From contig DPRS01000038.1 in assembly GCA_003537575.1 (NCBI GenBank), forward strand, positions 21,519-59,818: 38,300 nucleotides of DNA. Reading direction: 5' to 3'. The notes below the pieces were generated by a model. It made no database searches. It saw only the letters and a list, made by a program, of their open reading frames with translations, and had not been told where the DNA came from. Every line of letters starts with the position of its first letter. Positions within the stretch are counted from its first letter, which is position 1. This document shows positions 23,171-31,495 of this stretch, piece after piece. The position numbers and the translations under genes are program-made. This DNA is from Oxalobacteraceae bacterium. GTDB taxonomy: Bacteria > Pseudomonadota > Gammaproteobacteria > Burkholderiales > Burkholderiaceae_D.

Positions 23171-25990
23171 TTAATAAGTGGTTTGCCATGTCACCCCGTA
23201 TTCGCCGCCGCCGCCATTGAACGAGACGTAGGATTTTCTGCCCTGCCGCTGTGCATCCCACAGCCAGCTGCCGGTCGCATAGCCAAGAATGCCGCCCACC
23301 ACCGCGTCGGAAAACCAGTGCTTCCTGGCAGCGACACGTCCCATCGAACCGACAGCGGCAACGCCGTACAGCCAGGGCGCGTCGTATTCCTTGGCAAAAG
23401 GCGTCACCGTGGCGAAGGCGACCGAGGCGTGATTGGATGGGAAAGACGAATCGGAGCGCCTGGCGGCACGCGCCCAGTTGCCGCGTTCTTCCAGCGGCCG
23501 CGCACGACCGACCGCGTACTTGCTGGCGATGCTGAAGCCGGCGGAGGCAAAGCCGGACTGCAGCGAAATAAGACCGGTGTTTTGCATGCGCTCGTCGCCC
23601 AGTGCCGCCGCCAAACCTGCGGCGCCCATCATGGCGATCGGCATCGCCTGGCCGAACTTGTCCAGCCCTTTGGTGACGCTCGATCCGGCATGGTCCTTGG
23701 CGAAGCGGTCAATTACCTTGTCGCTCAGCGACGCCACCACCACCGCGCCGGCGGTCATTCCCACGTCCTTGAAAAAATCCGGCGCATTGGGCAAGGCGGA
23801 AGACGAGCTTTCCAGGCGCTGGCGCATGGCCGGCCAGGGATTGCGCAAGGGCAGTACCGGCGGGTTCACGGCCGGCAGGTTTTGCTCATCCTGCCGCTCG
23901 GCAAAATTGCCCAGACCATCGTAACTGGTCAGGTCGCGCCGCGGGTTTTCCACCAGGTCGTAGAGGTCACCGGGCGACGCCACCATCTGACCGACGTCAC
24001 GTGTCCAGGGCGAGATCGCCATTCCCGCGCCCGCCAGCGTATCGCTGGGCAGCATGCTGCGCAGCGGGATCGACAGGAAGATGCCCCTGTCATGGTAAGG
24101 CGCGTCTGGCCTGCCGGGGCTGGTAATGTCTTTGCCGTTGGTGCGTGTATACCAGAAGCCGACTTCGATACCCGACTGGAAGCGGCGCTTCAATTCCATG
24201 CGCACGCCCTCATCCTTGGCCAGGAAGCGCCCGACGCGGGCCGTGGCGGTCATGTCATACGGCAGGCGGTAATGCAATGCGCCCAGTGCGGTCATGGTCT
24301 GGTAATTGCGCTTGCCGAACCAGCCCTGGAAATCGCGCTGCTGCAAGGCATCTACCGTCAAGTCGACAGCCCAGCGGCTATCCTTGGGCAGATACATCAC
24401 TTGCGCGCCGACGCCGCGATACATTTCTTCGTACAGGCCGCCGGATACCCGCGCATACCAGCGCTCGGCCGGCATCATGTATTGGTTGACCAGGAGCCGG
24501 TGCAGCTTCAGGCGGCTGCCGCGCTTGTAATCCGCCACATCCGTGCGCACGTGCGGCAGCAGGCTGTTGGAAGGTTGCGTGACGCCGCTGACGTTTTCGA
24601 TCAGCTTCAGGCCCATGGCGCCGTTCAGGTAAAGTCCGTTGCCGAGGCGCTTGTTGTAATTGGCGCCGGCTGCCACTTCATAGCGCAGGGCACCACTGGG
24701 GTCGTTGAAGTAAAAGCCGACCCTGGGCGCCAGCTTGAAGCGGTTGGCTTCGCGGTCTTCGGAAATCAGCTGGATGCTCTCGCCATCGTGCGCCGTCAGG
24801 ACTTCCAGCCCTGCATTGTCCTTGACGCCGACCAGCACGCCTTCGCGGTCGGCTTGCTGTATGTCGTCCTGGTTCGGATAGCGCACCAGCACCGTCTCGA
24901 GGAATTGCTGGCGCGGGATGCGGCCGTCCAGGTAGTTGGCAAGCTTGTCGAGATCGAAGAATTCGTATGTCGCGATCGGTTGTTCCAGCCGGGTGTAAGT
25001 GACATGGATGCCGCGCAGCTCGGCCGGCGCGAATGCCAGCGCGATGCGGGTGGCGCGGCCGACCGCGCGCCCCAGGTTGGAGATGCGCGAATTGGTCAGC
25101 GACAGGTGCAGCGTATGGCCCTTCAGTTCTGCCCGAATGTTCTTGTAATCCTGCTTGCCAAGGACATCGATCATGGCGGTGCCATGCGCCGGATCGTTGC
25201 GCCACTGCTCGAGGGTCGGACGGGGACGCGGCTGCTTGGGCTGATAATACGGCGGCTCGTAAATCTTGGGAATGAATTCCCGGGCGCCGAAAGGAATGCT
25301 GACGTAGGCATTGATGCTGGAATGGTCGCGGTGGCGCGCCGCCTGCACGCCTAGCCAGCCCCAGCGATACTCGACGCCGACCGACGGGCCTTTCTTGCGC
25401 TGGCCAGCATCAGTCTCGGCAGCGCGAAAATCTTTCGGATAATCGTTGGCATCGTACTCGGCCACCAGCGCCCAGTCCGGCAGGCTTTGCGGCCGCCAGC
25501 GCAGGCCGGCGAACACGCCATCCGGTCGCTGGTTGCCGTAACCGAAGCTGGCTTCCAGGTTTTTATTCGGGCCGAAGGTTTTGCTGGCGACGACGTATTG
25601 GCCCTTGAACAGCCCGGTGCCGAATACGTCGGTGATACCAAGCGCCATGGCAGGACGCCAGCCGTTTTCTTCAAGGAACTGCAACTTGGTATCGATCACC
25701 TTGTCTTTATAGCGACCGTATTGGCCGCCATAGGCATTGGGATCGCTTGAAAAGCCCGGGATACCAGTGATCGAGACATAGCGGCCGGTCACTTCCAGGA
25801 AAGGCAAAAAGGTGGAAGTAGCCCATAGCGCGCCATAGGGACTATCGTAACTGTAGCCTATGTTGAAGTTGCCGTCCGTCTCCACTGCTGCGCTGGGCAT
25901 GTTGATATACCCGGTCTGGCCATTCAATGCGGGCGCGGCAAAGGCTTGGGCGCCGCTGACCACCAGGCAGCCGCACCAGGCACATTTCAT
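23171..25990 (-). CDS. YjbH/GfcD-type outer-membrane barrel fused to a PAP2 phosphatase domain
   Basis: Two-domain exported protein, 939 residues from the ATG at 25990. A signal sequence (CGCLVVSGAQAFAAP) is followed by a YjbH-like region of about 700 residues: GQTGYINMPSA at the start, many alternating aromatic/Gly beta strands (for example VGFYFNDPSGALRYEVAAGANY) and the family's central soluble part. After a Pro-rich linker comes a PAP2 domain with all three motifs: K824...R831-P832 (KYAVGRARP), PSNH 851-854, and GR-x5-H-x3-D (R885, H891, D895; usual Ser replaced by Gly). YjbH proteins help exopolysaccharide secretion. PAP2 enzymes hydrolyse lipid phosphates such as undecaprenyl diphosphate. 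The start is unsure: an in-frame TTG at 26023 would add 11 residues, and neither has a good ribosome-binding site. First gene of the minus-strand series. Confidence 0.88.
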   Translation of the reverse strand: MKCAWCGCLVVSGAQAFAAPALNGQTGYINMPSAAVETDGNFNIGYSYDSPYGALWATSTFLPFLEVTGRYVSITGIPGFSSDPNAYGGQYGRYKDKVIDTKLQFLEENGWRPAMALGITDVFGTGLFKGQYVVASKTFGPNKNLEASFGYGNQRPDGVFAGLRWRPQSLPDWALVAEYDANDYPKDFRAAETDAGQRKKGPSVGVEYRWGWLGVQAARHRDHSSINAYVSIPFGAREFIPKIYEPPYYQPKQPRPRPTLEQWRNDPAHGTAMIDVLGKQDYKNIRAELKGHTLHLSLTNSRISNLGRAVGRATRIALAFAPAELRGIHVTYTRLEQPIATYEFFDLDKLANYLDGRIPRQQFLETVLVRYPNQDDIQQADREGVLVGVKDNAGLEVLTAHDGESIQLISEDREANRFKLAPRVGFYFNDPSGALRYEVAAGANYNKRLGNGLYLNGAMGLKLIENVSGVTQPSNSLLPHVRTDVADYKRGSRLKLHRLLVNQYMMPAERWYARVSGGLYEEMYRGVGAQVMYLPKDSRWAVDLTVDALQQRDFQGWFGKRNYQTMTALGALHYRLPYDMTATARVGRFLAKDEGVRMELKRRFQSGIEVGFWYTRTNGKDITSPGRPDAPYHDRGIFLSIPLRSMLPSDTLAGAGMAISPWTRDVGQMVASPGDLYDLVENPRRDLTSYDGLGNFAERQDEQNLPAVNPPVLPLRNPWPAMRQRLESSSSALPNAPDFFKDVGMTAGAVVVASLSDKVIDRFAKDHAGSSVTKGLDKFGQAMPIAMMGAAGLAAALGDERMQNTGLISLQSGFASAGFSIASKYAVGRARPLEERGNWARAARRSDSSFPSNHASVAFATVTPFAKEYDAPWLYGVAAVGSMGRVAARKHWFSDAVVGGILGYATGSWLWDAQRQGRKSYVSFNGGGGEYGVTWQTTY

Positions 25991-26039
25991 AGATGTTCGC
26001 AGCGCTGAAAGCAAATCCGACAACCCGAAAAAAAGCCGT

Positions 26040-26057
26040 CAGATTTGATCAAATCTG
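26040..26057. promoter_or_regulatory. Perfect 18-bp palindrome upstream of the YjbH-PAP2 gene (operator candidate)
   Basis: CAGATTTGATCAAATCTG is a perfect palindrome centred between 26048 and 26049. Its core ATTTGATCAA (26043-26052) is identical to 4419-4428 upstream of the YjbE-like gene. A dimeric regulator shared by the two units is inferred. Confidence 0.6.
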
Positions 26058-26205
26058 GACCACGGCGAAACAAACAGCAAAATGGCTATAAATTCAATTG
26101 AAAGTAACCAGAAACAAGGATTGCGCTACCCACCATCATGGCTAACGCTACTTTTAGTCTCCTGGAGAATGTCTAGGCAGTACTGTAGCGCCCAAATGTG
26201 ACAAC

Positions 26206-26219
26206 TTGATTATTATCAA
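26206..26219. repeat. Inverted repeat TTGAT-n4-ATCAA
   Basis: TTGAT (26206-26210) and ATCAA (26215-26219) around TATT, in the middle of the divergent region. It shares TTGAT/ATCAA half-sites with the 18-bp palindrome but with a longer spacer. Possible second operator. Confidence 0.35.
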
Positions 26220-26506
26220 TAGTTAGCGATTTTAGCATGCCAAGTTGCAGAAAATCATTGCTTTGTCGCTTTATGGAAACTCTTTATTCTTACTTTTGTT
26301 TATCCGAATTTCGCTAAGAACAACTGAAAGTTAAATACTGTTACAACGCCAAAGTTTATTATTATCTTCATATGCAATGCAGCATGCTATTTGTCGCGAT
26401 GGACTATTTGAAGCTTTGCAGGTCAATGGCGGATTTCCCCTTATTTCCTGCATTTTTAAGTAAAATTCGCAATTCGACTTCAATTTACTTTGGATAAAAA
26501 TTCCAC

Positions 26507-27574
26507 ATGATTATTGTTACAGGCGGGGCAGGTTTCATCGGATCGAATTTTGTCCTGGACTGGCTGGCGCAATCAGATGAGCCTGTCATCAATCTGGACA
26601 AACTGACCTACGCAGGCAATGTCCAGAATCTCGCGACCTTGAATGGCGATGCGCGCCATATCTTCGTCCAGGGCGATATCGGCGACAGCGCCCTCATCAA
26701 ATCCCTCTTGCAGCAATACCAGCCGCGCGCCATCCTGAATTTTGCAGCGGAAAGCCATGTCGACCGCTCGATTCATGGTCCGGCCGACTTTATCGAGACG
26801 AATATCGTCGGCACCTTCCGCTTACTGGAAGAAGTACGCGCGTACTGGAACCAGCTCGGAGATGAAGCAAAAGGCGCTTTCCGCTTCCTGCACGTCTCCA
26901 CCGATGAGGTCTATGGCTCGCTGAAAAAGGATGACCCGGCCTTCAGCGAAACCAACTGCTACGAGCCCAACAGCCCCTATTCGGCCAGCAAGGCATCCAG
27001 CGACCACCTGGTGCGCGCTTATCACCATACCTATGGCTTGCCGGTGCTGACCACCAATTGCTCGAACAATTACGGCCCTTACCACTTCCCGGAAAAGCTG
27101 ATCCCCCTGATGATCGTCAACGCCCTGGCGGGCAAAGCGCTTCCAGTGTATGGCGATGGCATGCAGGTGCGCGACTGGCTGTATGTGAAAGACCACTGCA
27201 GCGCGATTCGCCGCGTGCTCGAAGCCGGCCGGCCGGGCGAGACCTATAACGTCGGCGGCTGGAACGAGATGCCGAATATCGACATCGTGCACCGGGTGTG
27301 CGCCCTGCTCGATGAATTGCGCCCACGCCCGGATGGCAAGCCTTATAACGCACAAATTACGTATGTTGCCGACCGCCCCGGCCACGACCGCCGCTATGCC
27401 ATCGATGCCGGCAAGATCGAACGCGAACTGGGCTGGAAGCCGGCAGAGACCTTCGAAACAGGCATCCGCAAAACCGTGCAGTGGTACCTGGATAATCCGG
27501 AATGGGTTGCCAACGTCCAGAGCGGCGCTTACCGGGAGTGGGTCGAAACCAATTATGCGGAACGCGCGCAATGA
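26507..27574 (+). CDS. rfbB: dTDP-glucose 4,6-dehydratase
   Basis: Second enzyme of dTDP-L-rhamnose synthesis. The 355-residue protein has GGAGFIGSNFVLDW (NAD-binding, 6-19), NFAAESHVDRSIHGP, HVSTDEVYGSL, the catalytic YSASKASSDHLV (Tyr-x3-Lys), NCSNNYGPYHFPEKLIPL and VRDWLYVKDHC. First gene of a compact operon rfbBDAC with ATGA overlaps at the B/D and A/C junctions. The product dTDP-rhamnose may feed this polysaccharide or lipopolysaccharide. Confidence 0.96.
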   Translation: MIIVTGGAGFIGSNFVLDWLAQSDEPVINLDKLTYAGNVQNLATLNGDARHIFVQGDIGDSALIKSLLQQYQPRAILNFAAESHVDRSIHGPADFIETNIVGTFRLLEEVRAYWNQLGDEAKGAFRFLHVSTDEVYGSLKKDDPAFSETNCYEPNSPYSASKASSDHLVRAYHHTYGLPVLTTNCSNNYGPYHFPEKLIPLMIVNALAGKALPVYGDGMQVRDWLYVKDHCSAIRRVLEAGRPGETYNVGGWNEMPNIDIVHRVCALLDELRPRPDGKPYNAQITYVADRPGHDRRYAIDAGKIERELGWKPAETFETGIRKTVQWYLDNPEWVANVQSGAYREWVETNYAERAQ

Positions 27575-28473
27575 CCGCGCCGAAAACGATTCTGCTGTTT
27601 GGCAAGGGCGGTCAGGTCGGCTGGGAATTGCAGCGCAGCCTGGCGCCTTTGGGCAAGGTGATTGCGCTAGATTTTGACAGCAAGGAACTGTGCGGCGACT
27701 TTACCAACCTGGCAGGCCTTGCCGCCACCGTGGCAGCCGTGCGGCCCGACTTTATTGTCAATGCCGCCGCCCATACGGCCGTGGACAAGGCCGAGAGCGA
27801 GCCGGAACTGGCGCGCACCATCAATGCGATGGCGCCCGGCGTGCTGGCGGAGGCAGCGCAGCGGGCAGGCGCCTGCCTGGTGCACTATTCGACGGATTAC
27901 GTGTTTGACGGCAGCGGCGACCAGCCCTGGAAAGAAACCGATGCGCCGGCGCCGCTGAATGTGTATGGCGCCACCAAGCTGGAAGGGGAACAGCGGATTG
28001 CCGATGCCTGCCCGAACCACCTGATTTTCCGCACCAGCTGGGTCTATGCCGCGCGTGGCGGCAATTTTGCTAAAACCATGCTGCGCCTGGCGAAGGAGCG
28101 TGAACGCCTGACGGTGATCGACGACCAGATCGGCGCGCCGACCGGCGCCGACCTGCTGGCCGACGTCACCGCGCATGCGATCAGAAGCATCGCGGCGCAG
28201 CCGGAACTGGCGGGCTTGTACCACCTGGTGGCGGGCGGCACGACTTCCTGGCATGGCTATGCGAAATTCGTGGTGGCGCATGCACAGCAAGCCGGCGTGG
28301 CGCTCAAGACCACGGTTGACACAGTCGACCCGGTACCGACCAGCGCTTTCCCGACGCCTGCCAGGCGGCCGCATAATTCGCGCCTGGACACCGGCAAACT
28401 GCAAGCGGCGTTTGGCCTCACTCTTCCTGACTGGCAGCAGGGCGTCGAGCGCATGCTGACTGAAATTATCTGA
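27571..28473 (+). CDS. rfbD: dTDP-4-dehydrorhamnose reductase
   Basis: Last enzyme of the dTDP-L-rhamnose route, reducing dTDP-4-keto-L-rhamnose with NAD(P)H. 300 residues; motifs TILLFGKGGQVGWEL (Rossmann Gly-rich loop), NAAAHTAVDKAE, YSTDYVFDGSG and VYGATKLEGEQ (Tyr-x3-Lys), FRTSWVYAARG. The start at 27571 is set by the four-base overlap with rfbB (ATGA 27571-27574) and normal family length; an open frame further upstream lies inside rfbB. Confidence 0.95.
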   Translation: MTAPKTILLFGKGGQVGWELQRSLAPLGKVIALDFDSKELCGDFTNLAGLAATVAAVRPDFIVNAAAHTAVDKAESEPELARTINAMAPGVLAEAAQRAGACLVHYSTDYVFDGSGDQPWKETDAPAPLNVYGATKLEGEQRIADACPNHLIFRTSWVYAARGGNFAKTMLRLAKERERLTVIDDQIGAPTGADLLADVTAHAIRSIAAQPELAGLYHLVAGGTTSWHGYAKFVVAHAQQAGVALKTTVDTVDPVPTSAFPTPARRPHNSRLDTGKLQAAFGLTLPDWQQGVERMLTEII

Positions 28474-28490
28474 TCCCTCACTGACCCATC

Positions 28491-29378
28491 ATGACCCAAC
28501 GTAAAGGTATTATCCTCGCCGGCGGCTCCGGTACCCGCCTGCATCCGGCCACCCTTTCCATCAGCAAGCAACTGCTGCCGGTGTATGACAAGCCGATGGT
28601 GTATTACCCGCTCTCTACGCTGCTGCTGGCCGGGATACGCGACATACTCATCATCAGCACGCCGCAGGATACGCCGCGCTTTGAACAGCTGCTGGGCGAT
28701 GGCTCACAATGGGGCATCAACCTGCAATATGCGGTGCAGCCGAGCCCGGATGGCCTGGCGCAGGCCTTCCTCATTGGCGAGGAATTCATCGGCAATGCGC
28801 CCAGCGCGCTGGTATTGGGCGACAACATTTTTTATGGCCACGACTTTTCCACATTGCTGAAGAATGCGGATGCGCAGGCCGAAGGCGCCACGGTATTTGC
28901 CTACCACGTGAGCGACCCGGAACGCTATGGCGTGGTTGCCTTCGATGCACAGGAAAAGGCTGTCAGCATCGTGGAAAAGCCGCTGCAACCCAAGAGCAAT
29001 TATGCCGTGACCGGCCTGTACTTCTACGATAACCAGGTGGTGGACATCGCCAAGGCGGTCAAGCCGAGCGCCCGCGGCGAACTGGAAATTACGGCGGTCA
29101 ACCAGGCTTACCTGGAACAAGGCAGCCTGAACGTGCAGATCATGCAGCGCGGCTATGCCTGGCTGGATACCGGCACGCACGACAGCTTGCTGGAAGCGAG
29201 CCTCTTCATTTCCACGCTCGAACACCGGCAAGGCCTGAAGGTGGCTTGCCCGGAAGAGATCGCCTGGCGCAACGGTTTTATCGACCGCGAACAATTGGCA
29301 AGGCTGGCGCAGCCGCTCAGCAAGAATGGCTACGGCCGCTATCTGCAACAGCTTCTGAAGGAGCCGCTGTCAAAATGA
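28491..29378 (+). CDS. rfbA: Glucose-1-phosphate thymidylyltransferase
   Basis: First enzyme of the route, making dTDP-glucose from dTTP and glucose-1-phosphate. 295 residues with the signature GIILAGGSGTRLHPATLSIS, KQLLPVYDKPMVYYPLS, LGDNIFYGHDF, SIVEKPLQPKSNYAVTGLYFYD and WLDTGTHDSLLEAS. It competes with galU for glucose-1-phosphate. Its stop overlaps the rfbC start (ATGA 29375-29378). Confidence 0.96.
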   Translation: MTQRKGIILAGGSGTRLHPATLSISKQLLPVYDKPMVYYPLSTLLLAGIRDILIISTPQDTPRFEQLLGDGSQWGINLQYAVQPSPDGLAQAFLIGEEFIGNAPSALVLGDNIFYGHDFSTLLKNADAQAEGATVFAYHVSDPERYGVVAFDAQEKAVSIVEKPLQPKSNYAVTGLYFYDNQVVDIAKAVKPSARGELEITAVNQAYLEQGSLNVQIMQRGYAWLDTGTHDSLLEASLFISTLEHRQGLKVACPEEIAWRNGFIDREQLARLAQPLSKNGYGRYLQQLLKEPLSK

Positions 29379-29929
29379 ATGTCATCGCCACCGCACTGCC
29401 TGAAGTGCTAATTTTCGAGCCGCGCGTTTTTGCCGACGACCGCGGCTGGTTCATGGAAAGCTATAACCAGGCCGTGTTTGAAAAAGCGGTGGGATATGCC
29501 GTGCCATTCGTGCAGGATAACCATAGCTATAGCAAGCGCGGCGTCTTGCGCGGCCTGCATTTCCAGCTGCCGCCTTATGCGCAGGGCAAGCTGGTGCGCG
29601 CCACGCAAGGCCGGGTATGGGATGTCGCGGTGGATATCCGCAAGAGCTCGCCGACTTTCGGCAAATGGGTAGGGGTAGAGCTGAGCGCCGAGAACCGCCG
29701 CCAGCTCTGGATCCCGCCCGGCTTCGCGCATGGCTTCATCACCTTGAGCGAAACGAGCGAATTCATGTACAAGACGACGGCACTGTACAACAAGGCGTCG
29801 GAAGGCGCGATCGTCTGGAACGATCCGCAACTGGCCATCGCCTGGCCGGAAATTCCGCAGGCGGAAGTTTTACTTGCGGAGAAGGATGCCGCCGCGCCGC
29901 TGTTGAAGGATGCACGGGTGTTTGAGTAG
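29375..29929 (+). CDS. rfbC: dTDP-4-dehydrorhamnose 3,5-epimerase
   Basis: Third enzyme of the route. 184-residue cupin-fold protein with VFADDRGWFMESYNQ, VQDNHSYSKRGVLRGLHFQ (catalytic His region), GKLVRATQGRVWDVAVDIRKSSPTFGKWVGVELS and WIPPGFAHGFITLSE. The start at 29375 follows from the ATGA overlap with rfbA and from family length; an open frame upstream in the same phase lies inside rfbA. Convergent with the mutarotase gene, 26 bases apart. Confidence 0.95.
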   Translation: MNVIATALPEVLIFEPRVFADDRGWFMESYNQAVFEKAVGYAVPFVQDNHSYSKRGVLRGLHFQLPPYAQGKLVRATQGRVWDVAVDIRKSSPTFGKWVGVELSAENRRQLWIPPGFAHGFITLSETSEFMYKTTALYNKASEGAIVWNDPQLAIAWPEIPQAEVLLAEKDAAAPLLKDARVFE

Positions 29930-29955
29930 CAGGGATCGCGCTCCTTCCTTATTCC

Positions 29956-30774
29956 TTACGCTGACTTGATCGTCAGCGTGCCGGTAAACATTTCTCCAGG
30001 CGCCAGATGCACTGGTCGCGCCACCCTGACCGGCTCGATGCAGACGAAGTGCTGCCAATCCGCATCCGGCAAATCGGCCAGCTGCCTTGCGCCCTCTTCA
30101 CCGGGATTCCACACCATCCATTGATCGAAGCCGTTGGCCGACAGCGTCAGCCAGCGCTCGCCCGTCCACAACTGCAGATCAGGACAAGCATCGTAAAGCC
30201 TTTCGAACGGTTCGCTGCCCAGCGTCAGGACCGGCGCCTCGTCCGCCAGCAGTTCCGGCCGATAGCGGTCGCTTATTTTCAGCCCATGCAGGCCGTCAAT
30301 GCGCATCTGTCGCAGATCCGGCAACCGGAAATAAGGATGCAGGCCACCGGTAAACGAGAAAGCGCTTGTACCCGTGTTCCGAATGTCCAGTGCGATTCTC
30401 AGGTGATCGGGATGCAGTTCCGCTTTCAGCTGCAGGCTGGTGCCATGCGGCCACTGCGGATAATCCTGCTCGCTGATATCCAACGTGTAGCAGAACATTT
30501 CGCCACCCGCTTCTTCCCGACTTTCGCGCAAGGTCCACGGCATATCCCGCACGTAGCCATGCTTGCGCAATGGCCCCGCCTCGGCGAATTGCGGAAACAG
30601 AACCGGCACGCCGCCGCGTGCCGGCGCCGAAGTGCCCGCGACAATCGGGCTGAGATAAAAAAATTCGCCATAACCTGCCATGCCGGCAGACAGCAACTGG
30701 GCGCCCAGCGCCTGGTGGCGCAGGCTGCCCGTGTCGAAACCGGCCCCTGAAATATTGTGGAGATCTTGTGGCAT
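29956..30774 (-). CDS. D-hexose-6-phosphate mutarotase (aldose 1-epimerase family)
   Basis: 272-residue protein of the YeaD-type galactose-mutarotase-like fold, which interconverts anomers of glucose-6-phosphate or related sugars. Evidence: SARGGVPVLFPQFAEAG-type core (PARGGVPVLFPQF), HGYVRDMPW, FTGGLHPYFRL and the late VWNPGEEGARQLADLPDADWQHFVCIEP, where the Glu is catalytic in this family. I chose the ATG at 30774, preceded by a weak AGAGAA; the ATG at 30804 would add ten residues and overlaps TGCGCA repeats that look like CcdA operator cores. The gene follows ccdB by about 40 bases, so it may be co-transcribed with the toxin-antitoxin pair. Confidence 0.85.
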   Translation of the reverse strand: MPQDLHNISGAGFDTGSLRHQALGAQLLSAGMAGYGEFFYLSPIVAGTSAPARGGVPVLFPQFAEAGPLRKHGYVRDMPWTLRESREEAGGEMFCYTLDISEQDYPQWPHGTSLQLKAELHPDHLRIALDIRNTGTSAFSFTGGLHPYFRLPDLRQMRIDGLHGLKISDRYRPELLADEAPVLTLGSEPFERLYDACPDLQLWTGERWLTLSANGFDQWMVWNPGEEGARQLADLPDADWQHFVCIEPVRVARPVHLAPGEMFTGTLTIKSA

Positions 30775-30790
30775 GTTTATTCTCTGATCA

Positions 30791-30803
30791 TGCGCATTGC
30801 GCA
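30791..30803. promoter_or_regulatory. Two TGCGCA cores upstream of the mutarotase gene
   Basis: TGCGCAT (30791-30797) and TGCGCA (30798-30803) lie side by side just upstream of the chosen mutarotase start. The same core is repeated three times in front of ccdA, so CcdA or the CcdAB complex might also bind here (inference). Confidence 0.4.
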
Positions 30804-30813
30804 CAACAATCCA

Positions 30814-31131
30814 TCAGTAAGCGCCAAATACCTTGTCCAGCGCTGCAACGATGCGAAGCTGGCTGCCTTGTGCCGAATCGACGTAATCCTTCAGTTCTTT
30901 GACCGGGATTGCACCAAGTTGCGCGGTATCCAGGAAATAATCTTTCCCTTCCACTTGAATGACAGGACATAGATCCGCTGGCGGCTGAACGACTTGGAAA
31001 ATCTCCAGGGAACGCAGCGGTATCACGATCCGCGTGGCCAGTCCGCTGATGGAGTCGCTTTGCACATCGAGAAGGTAGGGAATGGTCTGTTTCGATTTTC
31101 CGGGGTTGCGATAAATATCGAATCGCCCCAT
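30814..31131 (-). CDS. ccdB: CcdB-family toxin (gyrase inhibitor)
   Basis: 105-residue toxin expected to trap DNA gyrase on DNA. It shows the CcdB layout: GRFDIYRNP at the start, the central block PYLLDVQSDSISGLATRIVIPL (matching the family's 'LLDVQSD ... RVVIPL') and a final helix (QLRIVAALDKVFGAY) ending in an aromatic, where CcdB of plasmid F carries its gyrase-contacting residues near the C-terminus. The start at 31131 shares one base with the ccdA stop (TGATG), as in known ccdAB pairs; an upstream ATG at 31146 would lie inside ccdA. Confidence 0.92.
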   Translation of the reverse strand: MGRFDIYRNPGKSKQTIPYLLDVQSDSISGLATRIVIPLRSLEIFQVVQPPADLCPVIQVEGKDYFLDTAQLGAIPVKELKDYVDSAQGSQLRIVAALDKVFGAY

Positions 31132-31373
31132 CAGAATGCCCGCCATTCCTGCAATGCCACACCGTCTTCTTCGACTCTCTTGTTGTAGGCGGCGATAAAC
31201 TCGGCATGCTGCTCATTCCATTGCCGTTCCTTTGCAGTACGGATGGCTTGGCGCAGGGTTTGCTCACAGACTTGGGAAATGTTGATGCCAAGCTCCCTGG
31301 CATCGTTGTAAACATCAATCGGCAAGCTGATGTTGGTAGGTTTTTTGGCAACTTTACTAGTCAGGCGGTTCAT
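31131..31373 (-). CDS. ccdA: CcdA-family antitoxin
   Basis: 80-residue antitoxin. The N-terminal ribbon-helix-helix (KKPTNISLPIDVYNDARELGINISQVCEQTL) binds the operator. The C-terminal acidic/aromatic tail (WNEQHAEFIAAYNKRVEEDGVALQEWRAF) matches the CcdA segment that wraps CcdB, including 'AYN..VE..G' and a terminal Trp. The start at 31373 is set by GAGGAG a few bases upstream; an ATG at 31406 would lie within the operator. Confidence 0.92.
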   Translation of the reverse strand: MNRLTSKVAKKPTNISLPIDVYNDARELGINISQVCEQTLRQAIRTAKERQWNEQHAEFIAAYNKRVEEDGVALQEWRAF

Positions 31374-31386
31374 GCGGGCTCCTCTC

Positions 31387-31423
31387 TGCGCATAGAGTAT
31401 GCGCATGAATCTTGCGCATTATA
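31387..31423 (-). promoter_or_regulatory. ccdAB promoter with three phased operator repeats
   Basis: TGCGCAT occurs at 31387-31393, 31400-31406 and 31413-31419, exactly 13 bases apart. Each copy contains the palindrome TGCGCA. On the minus strand a perfect -10 TATAAT (31418-31423) overlaps the third copy, and the other two lie in the leader. No good -35 is visible. Such phasing suits cooperative binding of a ribbon-helix-helix protein. Confidence 0.7.
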
Positions 31424-31495
31424 TACCCTGACAGGAAAAGCCTTCCTCCCCTAAAATCCATGTCTTGATTATTCTTTATTCATCGATTTCACCGC

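Larger units (their letters stand above)
26024..26506. other. Divergent intergenic region between the export operon and rfbBDAC
   Basis: 483 AT-rich bases with no gene. It contains an 18-bp palindrome near the YjbH-PAP2 start, a second inverted repeat at 26206-26219 and, on the minus strand, a weak -10-like TTATAG (26086-26091) that might serve the export operon. I see no convincing promoter for rfbB; two or more promoters must lie here because the genes diverge. Confidence 0.6.

Noticed and set aside
23183..25354. Long open frame of 723 codons on the plus strand
   Set aside because: It is antisense to the YjbH-PAP2 gene; its composition (His-, Arg- and Gln-rich) is typical of a shadow frame in GC-rich DNA and shows no domain.
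26024..26506. JUMPstart/ops element of enterobacterial polysaccharide operons
   Set aside because: No GGCGGTAG-type sequence was found here or upstream of wbaP.
29958..29979. Hairpin ACGCTGAC/GTCAGCGT as an rfbC or mutarotase terminator
   Set aside because: The stem is perfect, but no T run follows on either strand and it lies within the 3' end of the mutarotase gene.
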